DNA from: Stutzerimonas nosocomialis
GTDB lineage: Bacteria; Pseudomonadota; Gammaproteobacteria; Pseudomonadales; Pseudomonadaceae
DNA length: 64,000 nucleotides
Direction of reading: 5' to 3'
NCBI RefSeq assembly: GCF_005876855.1
Contig: NZ_QLAE01000021.1
Span: 23,100 to 87,099, forward strand
Each line of letters begins with the position of its first letter. Positions within the stretch are counted from its first letter, which is position 1. Shown here piece by piece: positions 57,530-64,000 of this stretch. A program made the position numbers and the translations under genes. Below the pieces are notes generated by a model. It saw nothing but the letters and a program-made list of their open reading frames with translations, made no database searches and had not been told where the DNA came from.

Positions 57530-59393
57530 CGTTCCTTCGTTCATGCGGGACAGGCTCCAGTGGCAGGTGAATGTGACGATAGGCGGGCGGGAAACGCAGG
57601 TGCACCCGGGTGCCGCCGCCGGTGCGCGGGCCGATGGCGATGCTGCCATCCAGGCTGCTGGCGCGTTCGCGCAGGATGATCAGCCCGTAGTGGCCGTCGC
57701 GGCTTTCCTGGTGGCTGATGCCGATGCCGTCGTCTTCGATGCTGACGTCGATGGCGCCATTCGGGTCCTGGGTCAGCGTCAGCCAGCAGCAGCTGGCCTG
57801 GGCATGCCTGACCACGTTGCTCAGCGCCTCGCGGACGATCTGCAGGCAATGCACCTCTTCGTTGGGCGTCAACGGGCAGTGGTCGAGCTGGAAGTCGAGT
57901 TCGATCTGCAGGCCGGAGTTGGCGCTGAACTCGTCGAGGGTGGCCTGCACGGCTGGCTTGAGTCCCGGCTCGTCGACCTTGATGCGGAAGGTCGTCAGCA
58001 GCTCGCGCAACTGGCGATAGGCCGAGTTCAGGCCGCGGTCGATCTGCCGGACGCTGTCATCGAGCTGTGCCTTGCCGCTGTCCTTGTGCATCAGGCGCTT
58101 GAGCCGCGCCAGTTGCAGTTTCTGCGCCGACAGCGCCTGGGCCAGGGAGTCGTGCAGCTCGCGGGCGATCACCGCGCGCTCTTCCATCAGCGCCAGGCGC
58201 GCCTGCTTCTGGCCAAGACGTGCCAGGCTCAGGGAGGCGGCGAAGAGGTCCGCCAGGGTCGTCAGCAGCAGGGTCTGCCAGGGCTCCAGCGGCGTGCCCG
58301 GCACCAGCGCGACCCTCAGCAGGCCAAGCTCGTCCTGTCCGGAGCGCAGCTCGAAGCTGATCAGCTTTTCCCCGCCCGGCAGCGTGCCGGAGCGGTTCAC
58401 CGGGCACTGATCGCAGTCGGGCAGCCGGCAGTAGTCCGGGGGTTGTCGATCCCGCGAGGTCATCGCCGTGTGGCTACCGGCGTCGCTGTCGTGCTTCAGG
58501 CACAGCGAAATCTGTCCGGTGCCGAGCGCCTGCTGCACCTTGGGCAACAGCGAGCCCATCATCTGCGACGGGTCTTCCGGCTGGCTGTAGAGCATCTGCG
58601 CGCTGTTGAACAGCAATTGCAGGCTGGCGTTGCTGCGCGTCAGGGCAGCGGTCTTCTCGTCCACCTTCTGTTCCATCTGCGCATACAGGCTGGCCAGCTC
58701 CTGGCTCATCTGGTTGAGCGTGCGCGCCAGCAGGCTCAGCTCGGTATCGCCGGGAATCCGCACCTGGCCGCTGAAGTCGCCCTGGCCGATGTCCCGCGCC
58801 ATCCGGGTCAGGCTGCGCAGCGGCGTCGCCAGGTTGTTGTGCAGGCCGTAGACCAGCACGAAGGCAATCGCCACGATGAGGAACAGGGTTCCGACCTGCA
58901 GGGCGCGAATCACGCCCAGCGTGCCCTCCGAGGACTCCTGGAGCGTGCGCACGAGAACGTCCAGTTCATTGACGAAGGTGTGCGCCTCCCGACGGTACTC
59001 GTCCAGTTGCGCTGTCGGGCCGTCGAGCAGGGGGCGCATGCGCTGCTGCCAGTGCTGCACGACGTTGGCATGCAGTGCCGGCAGCGCGCTGTTGCGGTGG
59101 CGGTGCAGGGCCGAGCGCAGCGAAGGCGAATGCAGGGTGCTTTCCAGCGCGCCGATGTACTCCTCCAGGGCAGGCGGCGAGCCCTGCTCGGCGGCGAAGG
59201 CCAGGCGGTAGGTCTGCATCCGCAGGCTGCCGGCGTGGTTGATCGCCTCGGCGTCGCCCTCCAGGGCATCGGCCAGATACAGGCTGCCGAGCAGACTCAT
59301 GAGCGAGAACCCGATGATCACCACGAACGCCACGAGCGTGTTGAACACGATCGAGTGGCGGGTGGAGAGCTGCTCGCTTTCGGAAGGGGGCAT
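57468..59393 (-). CDS. narX: NarX, nitrate/nitrite sensor histidine kinase
   Basis: Membrane sensor kinase of 641 residues. TM1 (VFNTLVAFVVIIGFSLMSLL) and TM2 near residue 170 enclose a periplasmic domain with the P-box nitrate motif INHAGSLRMQTYRLAFA. A HAMP domain (LRSLTRMARDIGQGDFSGQV) follows, then a central module with a Cys cluster (CRLPDCDQCP), and a HPK7 kinase core: the His in VIARELHDSLAQALSAQK, the N-box REALSNVVRHAQA and DDGIGI. The last ~20 codons overlap narL in another frame. Divergent from narK. Confidence 0.95.
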   Translation of the reverse strand: MPPSESEQLSTRHSIVFNTLVAFVVIIGFSLMSLLGSLYLADALEGDAEAINHAGSLRMQTYRLAFAAEQGSPPALEEYIGALESTLHSPSLRSALHRHRNSALPALHANVVQHWQQRMRPLLDGPTAQLDEYRREAHTFVNELDVLVRTLQESSEGTLGVIRALQVGTLFLIVAIAFVLVYGLHNNLATPLRSLTRMARDIGQGDFSGQVRIPGDTELSLLARTLNQMSQELASLYAQMEQKVDEKTAALTRSNASLQLLFNSAQMLYSQPEDPSQMMGSLLPKVQQALGTGQISLCLKHDSDAGSHTAMTSRDRQPPDYCRLPDCDQCPVNRSGTLPGGEKLISFELRSGQDELGLLRVALVPGTPLEPWQTLLLTTLADLFAASLSLARLGQKQARLALMEERAVIARELHDSLAQALSAQKLQLARLKRLMHKDSGKAQLDDSVRQIDRGLNSAYRQLRELLTTFRIKVDEPGLKPAVQATLDEFSANSGLQIELDFQLDHCPLTPNEEVHCLQIVREALSNVVRHAQASCCWLTLTQDPNGAIDVSIEDDGIGISHQESRDGHYGLIILRERASSLDGSIAIGPRTGGGTRVHLRFPPAYRHIHLPLEPVPHERRNDDQHPHLAGGRSPDDASRSA

Positions 59394-59464
59394 GGTGCGC
59401 TCGCGGTGATGGCATGGCCCTCATTCTGCGCTCGTCCAAGGGCGCTTGGCCATGCTGCAGGGCA

Positions 59465-59580
59465 TACCTCCAACGCTTTCAGGCGGCCGGAGATGCGTGG
59501 CAAAAGGTGTTAGAGGTGAGCACAACCAATTGATTTCTATGGTTTTTCCAGGGCGACACGGGAGTAGCTCGAAAGAGGTA
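59465..59580. promoter_or_regulatory. NarL heptamer cluster upstream of narK
   Basis: Three candidate heptamers: TACCTCC at 59465-59471 (6/7), AGAGGTG at 59512-59518 (6/7) and AGAGGTA at 59574-59580 (7/7 to AKRRGTA). The perfect one ends 37 bp before the FNR box. They flank the IHF site, as in other nitrate-induced narK/narG promoters. Confidence 0.6.
59523..59535 (-). promoter_or_regulatory. IHF-binding site in the narX-narK gap
   Basis: On the minus strand AATCAATTGGTTG matches the IHF consensus WATCAA-N4-TTR at every position. It lies about 95 bp upstream of the FNR box, between NarL heptamers, suited to bend DNA and bring NarL to the promoter. Confidence 0.75.
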
Positions 59581-59617
59581 GATGCGCCCGGGCGAACCAG
59601 TTGTCGCGCCTGGCGTG

Positions 59618-59631
59618 TTGATTTGAATCAA
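59618..59631 (+). promoter_or_regulatory. FNR/DNR box and promoter of narK
   Basis: TTGATTTGAATCAA is a perfect TTGAT-N4-ATCAA palindrome. Centred at -41.5 it predicts a -10 at 59654-59659, where TAGCGT is found, and a start near 59666, about 56 bases before the narK ATG. Confidence 0.92.
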
Positions 59632-59721
59632 CGGTGAATCGATCCCCGGCCCTTAGCGTGCCAGCCATTCGTGATCCCGCGGCATCAGCCGGCGGGGTCC
59701 CTGGCGCCAAGAGGATCGATC

Positions 59722-61323
59722 ATGAGCAATATCGAAAAGTGGGACGTGGAGGACCAGGTTTTCTGGGACACCACCGGCAAGCGGATCGCCAATCGCAACC
59801 TCTGGATCTCTATCCCGAGCCTGCTGATGGGCTTCGCCATCTGGCTGATGTGGGGCATCGTCACGGTGCAGATGCTCAACCTGGGCTTCCCCTTCGAGCC
59901 CGCCGAGCTGTTCACTCTGACGGCCATCTCCGGTCTGACCGGCGCCACCCTGCGTATCCCGGCGTCGTTCATGATCCGCATCGCCGGCGGACGCAACACC
60001 ATCTTCCTCACCACCGCGCTGCTGATGGTCCCGGCGGCCGGCGCCGGCATCGCCTTGCAGAACCCGGAGACGCCGCTCTGGGTGTTCCAGCTGCTGGCCT
60101 TCCTCTCCGGCATCGGCGGCGGCAACTTCGCCTGCTCGATGAGCAACATCAGCGGCTTCTTTCCCAAGAGCCAGCAGGGGCTCGCCCTGGGCCTGAACGC
60201 GGGCCTGGGCAACTTCGGCGTCACCACCATGCAGATCCTGATCCCGCTGGTGATGACCGCCGGCGTGTTCGGCTTCATCGCCGGCGACCCGATGACCCTG
60301 GTCAAGGACAGCGGCACGTTGATCGGCCGCATTCCGGCCGGCACCGACACCTGGATTCAGAACGGTGGCTGGGTCTGGCTGCTGTTCCTGATCCCGCTGG
60401 CCTTCGCCGGCTGGTTCGGCATGAACAACCTGCTGGTGATCTCCCCGACGCCCGGCTACCCGCTGAACGCCTTCGGCAAGATTCTCGGCCTCTACGCCGT
60501 GGCCTTCATCGCCGCCGCGATCGGCCTGTACCTCTACCTGCCGGCACCGAGCGGCCTCGGCGTACTGAACATGTGGGGCGTGATGCTGCTCACCATCGGC
60601 CTGACCCTCGGCATGCTGCGCCTGCTGCCGGGCAGCGTGCAGCCGAACATCAAGCGCCAGTTCACCATCTTCGGTGACAAGCACACCTGGTCGATGAGCA
60701 TCCTCTACATCCTGACGTTCGGCTCGTTCATCGGCTTTTCCATGGCGCTGCCGCTGTCGATCACCGTGATCTTCGGCTTCATGAACGAAGTGGCCGCCGA
60801 CGGCACCGTCACCCGGATCGCCAATCCCAATGCGCCGAGCGCCCTGACCTACGCCTGGATCGGCCCCTTCATCGGCGCGCTGATCCGCCCGCTGGGCGGC
60901 TGGATCTCCGACAAGGTCGGCGGCTCGATCGTCACCCAGGTCGTCTCGGTGGTGATGGTAGTGGCCTCGGTCGCGGCCGGCTACGTGATGCAGCAGGCCT
61001 ACGGTTCGGCCCAGCCGGAGCAGTACTTCTTCGTCTTCCTGCTGCTGTTCCTGGTGCTGTTCGCCGCCAGCGGCATCGGCAACGGCTCCACCTTCCGCAC
61101 CATAGGCGTGATCTACGACCGCGAGAAGGCCGGCCCGGTACTCGGCTGGACCTCCGCGGTCGCCGCCTACGGCTCCTTCGTCGCGCCCATCGTGATCGGC
61201 GAGCAGGTCAAGGCCGGCACCCCCGAGGTGGCCATGTATGGCTTCGCGGTGTTCTGCGCGCTGTGCCTGGTCCTCAACTGGTGGTTCTACCTGCGCCCCG
61301 GCGCCTACGTGAAGAACCCCTGA
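59722..61323 (+). CDS. narK: NarK nitrate/nitrite transporter (E. coli NarK-like, type II)
   Basis: MFS transporter of 533 residues with 12 or more helices. The nitrate/nitrite porter motifs GLNAGLGNFGVTTMQ (near 168) and ASGIGNGSTFRTIGVIYDREK (near 450) are present. The N-terminal WDVEDQVFWDTTGKRIANRN and RNLWISIPSLL are typical of type II NarK/NarU antiporters, exchanging nitrate for nitrite. The start at 59722 has GAGGA upstream. It is the first gene of narK-usp-narK-narG. Confidence 0.93.
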   Translation: MSNIEKWDVEDQVFWDTTGKRIANRNLWISIPSLLMGFAIWLMWGIVTVQMLNLGFPFEPAELFTLTAISGLTGATLRIPASFMIRIAGGRNTIFLTTALLMVPAAGAGIALQNPETPLWVFQLLAFLSGIGGGNFACSMSNISGFFPKSQQGLALGLNAGLGNFGVTTMQILIPLVMTAGVFGFIAGDPMTLVKDSGTLIGRIPAGTDTWIQNGGWVWLLFLIPLAFAGWFGMNNLLVISPTPGYPLNAFGKILGLYAVAFIAAAIGLYLYLPAPSGLGVLNMWGVMLLTIGLTLGMLRLLPGSVQPNIKRQFTIFGDKHTWSMSILYILTFGSFIGFSMALPLSITVIFGFMNEVAADGTVTRIANPNAPSALTYAWIGPFIGALIRPLGGWISDKVGGSIVTQVVSVVMVVASVAAGYVMQQAYGSAQPEQYFFVFLLLFLVLFAASGIGNGSTFRTIGVIYDREKAGPVLGWTSAVAAYGSFVAPIVIGEQVKAGTPEVAMYGFAVFCALCLVLNWWFYLRPGAYVKNP

Positions 61324-61338
61324 GCCCGGAGCGCCGCC

Positions 61339-61797
61339 ATGAAAATCATGATTGCCTACGACCACTCCCGTAACGCCAGGAAAGCCCTGGACGCCACCCT
61401 CGCCATGTTCGGCCCGCTCCAGCCGCTGATCATGCTGATCGGGGTGGTGGAGGAGACCCGCGATACCAGCGATTCGGCGGTCGAGCTCCACGAGCGCGAA
61501 CGTCGCGAATTCCAGGCCTTCCTGCAGGAAGCGGCGGCCAAGGTCAGCGTCTTCGGCCTGGACGTCGACGTCATCCTCGCCGAGGGCGACGCCCGCAAGA
61601 TGATCCTCAAGGCCGCCGAACACAAGAAGCCGGACCTGCTGGTCATCGCGCGGCATTCCGAGGAACCGGACGGCGGCTTCATCTCCCGCTCGCTGAATCT
61701 GTTGGTCGACGAGCTCGACTACATGACCTTCGGCAGCGTCAGTGCCTTCCTGGCCCGCCGGGCGCCGTGCCCGGTCCTGATTCAAGCCTGCCCCTGA
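61339..61797 (+). CDS. universal stress protein (UspA family)
   Basis: Cytoplasmic protein of 152 residues with the Usp fold. It opens with KIMIAYDHSRNARKALDATL; LVIARHSEEPDGGFISRSL and SVSAFLARRAPCPVLIQ are the usual C-terminal elements, but the ATP-binding G-x2-G-x9-G-S/T motif is degenerate. It lies 15 bp after narK and 10 bp before the second porter, so it belongs to the nitrate operon. Usp proteins are commonly ANR-induced in pseudomonads under oxygen limitation. Confidence 0.88.
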   Translation: MKIMIAYDHSRNARKALDATLAMFGPLQPLIMLIGVVEETRDTSDSAVELHERERREFQAFLQEAAAKVSVFGLDVDVILAEGDARKMILKAAEHKKPDLLVIARHSEEPDGGFISRSLNLLVDELDYMTFGSVSAFLARRAPCPVLIQACP

Positions 61798-61807
61798 GGA
61801 GCTCATC

Positions 61808-63295
61808 ATGAGAGTTTCGACGCTGTTCGAATGGAAGCGCCCCGAGATACGGGCCCTGCACCTGACCTGGATCGCCTTCTACATCTGTTTCTTCGTCTGG
61901 TTCGGCATGGCGCCGCTGGCCTCGAGCATGCTGAAAAGCGTGAACTGGCTGACGCCCGAGGACCTCAAGCTGTTCGCCATCGCCAACGTGGCGCTGACCA
62001 TTCCGGCGCGCATCCTGGTCGGCATGGCGCTGGACCACTGGGGCCCGCGCCGGGTGTTCTCGGTGCTGCTGGTGGTGATGGCCGTACCGGCGCTGTTCTT
62101 CGCCTTCGGTGACAGCCGTACCCAGCTGCTGGTGTCGCGCCTGATCCTCAGCTCCATCGGCGCCAGCTTCGTGGTCGGCATCCACATGACCGCCATGTGG
62201 TTCAAGCCCAAGGACATCGGCTTCGCCGAAGGCTTCTACGCCGGCTGGGGCAACTTCGGTTCCGCCGCCGCCGCCATGAGCCTGCCGGCCATCGCCATCC
62301 ACGCCTTCGGCGGCCCGGAAGGCTGGCGCTGGGCGATCGCCAGCTCGGCGATCATCATGGCCGTCTACGGCGTGTACTACTGGTTCGCGCTCACCGACGG
62401 CCCGGCCGGCACCGTGCACCGCAAGCCGCACAAGGCCAGCGCGCTGGAGGTCAGCACCTGGGCCGACATGGTCAAGCTGATTCTCTGGACCATCCCCATG
62501 GTCGGCGTGCTGGCCATCCTGGTCTGGCGGGTCGAGGACATGGGGTACCTGGGCGCCACCGGCGCGGCGATCTGCTATGCGGTGATCGCCCTGGTGGTGA
62601 TCTTCCAGGTGGTGCAGATCCTGCGGGTCAACGTGCCGATCCTGAAGAAGGGCGTGCCGGAAGACGACAGATACCCCTTCAACACCGTGGCCGCACTGAA
62701 CTCCACCTACTTCGCCAACTTCGGCGCGGAGCTGGCGGTGGTCTCGATGCTGCCGATGTTCTTCGAGCAGACCTGGGGCCTGACGCCCACCACCGCCGGC
62801 CTCATCGCCGCGTCGTTCGCCTTCGTGAACCTGGTGGCGCGGCCCATGGGCGGGCTGGTCTCCGACCGCTTCGGCAACCGCCGCTTCGTGATGCTCGCCT
62901 ACATGCTGGGCATCGCCGTCGGCTTCCTGCTGATGGGCCTGATGAACTCGAAGTGGCCGCTGATCGTGGCCGTGGCGATCACCGTGCTCTGCTCGGTATT
63001 CGTCCAGGGCGCCGAGGGCGCGACCTTCGGGATCATCCCGTCGATCAAGCGCCGCGTCACCGGGCAGATCTCCGGCATGGCCGGGGCCTACGGCAACGTC
63101 GGCGCCGTCTGCTACCTGACCCTGTTCACCTTCGTGACCCCCTCGCAGTTCTTCATGGTGATCGCCGCCGGTGCGTTCCTCAGCTTCGGGCTCTGCCTGC
63201 TCTGGTTGAAGGAGCCCGAGGGCGCGTTCTCCGACGAGTACTACGTGTCCAGCGTCGACCGGGAGCTGGAGGCCCGCCACAAGCTCGCATCCTGA
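61808..63295 (+). CDS. narK1: second nitrate/nitrite porter (type I, NasA/NarK1-like)
   Basis: MFS transporter of 495 residues, 12 helices. FYAGWGNFGSAAAAMSLPAIA and AGAYGNVGAVCYLTLFTFV are the two conserved porter motifs. The shorter N terminus and the GAEGATFGIIPSIKRRVTGQ loop fit type I porters, thought to be proton-linked nitrate importers and related to plant NRT2. Having both types next to narG gives separate uptake and exchange routes. It may be the gene called narC in P. stutzeri; the symbol is tentative. Confidence 0.9.
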   Translation: MRVSTLFEWKRPEIRALHLTWIAFYICFFVWFGMAPLASSMLKSVNWLTPEDLKLFAIANVALTIPARILVGMALDHWGPRRVFSVLLVVMAVPALFFAFGDSRTQLLVSRLILSSIGASFVVGIHMTAMWFKPKDIGFAEGFYAGWGNFGSAAAAMSLPAIAIHAFGGPEGWRWAIASSAIIMAVYGVYYWFALTDGPAGTVHRKPHKASALEVSTWADMVKLILWTIPMVGVLAILVWRVEDMGYLGATGAAICYAVIALVVIFQVVQILRVNVPILKKGVPEDDRYPFNTVAALNSTYFANFGAELAVVSMLPMFFEQTWGLTPTTAGLIAASFAFVNLVARPMGGLVSDRFGNRRFVMLAYMLGIAVGFLLMGLMNSKWPLIVAVAITVLCSVFVQGAEGATFGIIPSIKRRVTGQISGMAGAYGNVGAVCYLTLFTFVTPSQFFMVIAAGAFLSFGLCLLWLKEPEGAFSDEYYVSSVDRELEARHKLAS

Positions 63296-63307
63296 AATTC
63301 ACCGAAT

Positions 63308-63335
63308 GCGCCAGCCACTCCGGCTGGCGCCAGCC
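63308..63335 (+). promoter_or_regulatory. overlapping alternative hairpins before narG
   Basis: GCCAGCC (63310), GGCTGGC (63322) and GCCAGCC (63329) follow each other. The middle copy can pair with either neighbour, giving two mutually exclusive stems, the first extendable to 9 bp. They lie 13 bp after the porter stop and about 60 bp before narG. Confidence 0.5.
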
Positions 63336-63395
63336 GAGATCGATAAGCCGACCGGGCGGGCCAGTGGTTCGCAACCGGTGTGAGGAGAAAAAACG

Positions 63396-64000
63396 ATGAG
63401 CCACTTGCTCGATCAATTGCGCTTCTTCAACAGGAAGCAGGGCGAGTTCGCCGACGGTCATGGCGAAACCCGCATCGAATCCCGCGACTGGGAGAACGTC
63501 TACCGCTCGCGCTGGCAGTACGACAAGATCGTGCGCTCCACCCATGGCGTGAACTGCACCGGGTCGTGCTCCTGGAAGATCTACGTGAAGAACGGCCTGA
63601 TCACCTGGGAGACCCAGCAGACCGACTACCCGCGTACCCGCAACGACCTGCCCAACCATGAGCCCCGCGGCTGCCCGCGAGGGGCCAGCTACAGCTGGTA
63701 CATCTACAGCGCCAACCGCCTGAAGTACCCCAAGGTGCGCAAGCCGCTGCTGAAACTGTGGCGCGAAGCGCGGCGCAACATGACGCCGGTGGACGCCTGG
63801 GCCAGCATCGTCGAGGACAAGGCCCGCGCCGAGTCCTACAAGAGCAAGCGCGGCATGGGCGGCTTCATCCGCTCCAGCTGGGACGAAGTCAACGAGATCA
63901 TCGCCGCGGCCAACGTCTACACCGTCAAGCGCTACGGCCCGGACCGCGTCATCGGCTTCTCGCCGATCCCGGCCATGTCGATGGTTTCCTACGCCGCCGG
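63396..64000 (+). CDS. narG: respiratory nitrate reductase alpha subunit NarG, 3' truncated by the window
   Basis: First 201 codons of the membrane-bound nitrate reductase catalytic subunit (about 1250 residues complete), which reduces nitrate to nitrite at a bis-MGD molybdenum site facing the cytoplasm. The FS0 iron-sulfur cluster ligands are present: His50, Cys54, Cys58 (STHGVNCTGSCSWK) and Cys93 (EPRGCPRGAS). GAGGAG precedes the ATG. narH, narJ and narI should follow outside the window. It is transcribed with the narK genes. Confidence 0.95.
   Translation, partial: MSHLLDQLRFFNRKQGEFADGHGETRIESRDWENVYRSRWQYDKIVRSTHGVNCTGSCSWKIYVKNGLITWETQQTDYPRTRNDLPNHEPRGCPRGASYSWYIYSANRLKYPKVRKPLLKLWREARRNMTPVDAWASIVEDKARAESYKSKRGMGGFIRSSWDEVNEIIAAANVYTVKRYGPDRVIGFSPIPAMSMVSYAA

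Overview
The window is high-GC, densely coded chromosomal DNA from a gammaproteobacterium. It looks like the Pseudomonas stutzeri (Stutzerimonas) group. The clues are a nosRZDFYL-tatE cluster in the P. stutzeri order, a NirQ/NirO/NirP set, a NarXL-narK-narG locus next to a Dnr-type regulator, a mannitol operon of the P. fluorescens mtl type and a MuxABC-OpmB pump. The species call is inferred from gene content and order only. No tRNA, rRNA, IS element, prophage or CRISPR array was seen.

Bases 1-15.5 kb are carbon uptake. A TRAP transporter (large permease cut by the window edge, then its binding protein) is followed by a LacI-type regulator. A LysR regulator diverges from an acyl-CoA dehydrogenase. 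On the minus strand lies a complete mannitol/polyol system: binding protein MtlE, permeases MtlF and MtlG, ATPase MtlK, mannitol dehydrogenase MtlD and a xylulokinase-type kinase. The AraC regulator MtlR and a PfkB fructokinase sit upstream.

Bases 15.5-29.7 kb are housekeeping and envelope genes: a phosphate-binding protein fused to an OmpA domain behind a probable Pho box, exonuclease III, a GNAT acetyltransferase, TamA-TamB, a sodium:alanine symporter, thiol peroxidase, a SAF-domain homoserine-dehydrogenase-like protein and a MurJ-family flippase. Bases 29.9-38.9 kb hold the RND efflux operon muxABC-opmB, followed by an orphan DctP-type binding protein.

Bases 40.5-64 kb are a denitrification region. 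nosRZDFYL-tatE (nitrous oxide reduction) lies behind a perfect FNR/DNR box. Then come a NorR-type NO-responsive activator, a cytochrome c551 gene divergent from nirQ-nirO-nirP across one shared DNR box, moaB-moeA (molybdenum cofactor), a Dnr regulator, a periplasmic PilJ/NarX-like sensor-domain protein, narL-narX, and narK-usp-narK-narG (narG cut by the window edge). The narX-narK gap has the classic nitrate-respiration promoter layout: NarL heptamers, an IHF site, then an FNR/DNR box at the class II position.

The genes fit one programme: low oxygen and NO are read by ANR/DNR and NorR, and nitrate/nitrite by NarXL. Transport (NarK), cofactor supply (MoaB, MoeA), electron transfer (c551) and the terminal reductases (Nar, Nos) are the outputs. 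The catalytic genes nirS and norCB are not in the window, although their accessory genes are. The most unusual spot is 55.6-56.9 kb, where a DNR-box promoter drives a possible 39-residue ORF, the PilJ-domain protein and probably the dnr gene.
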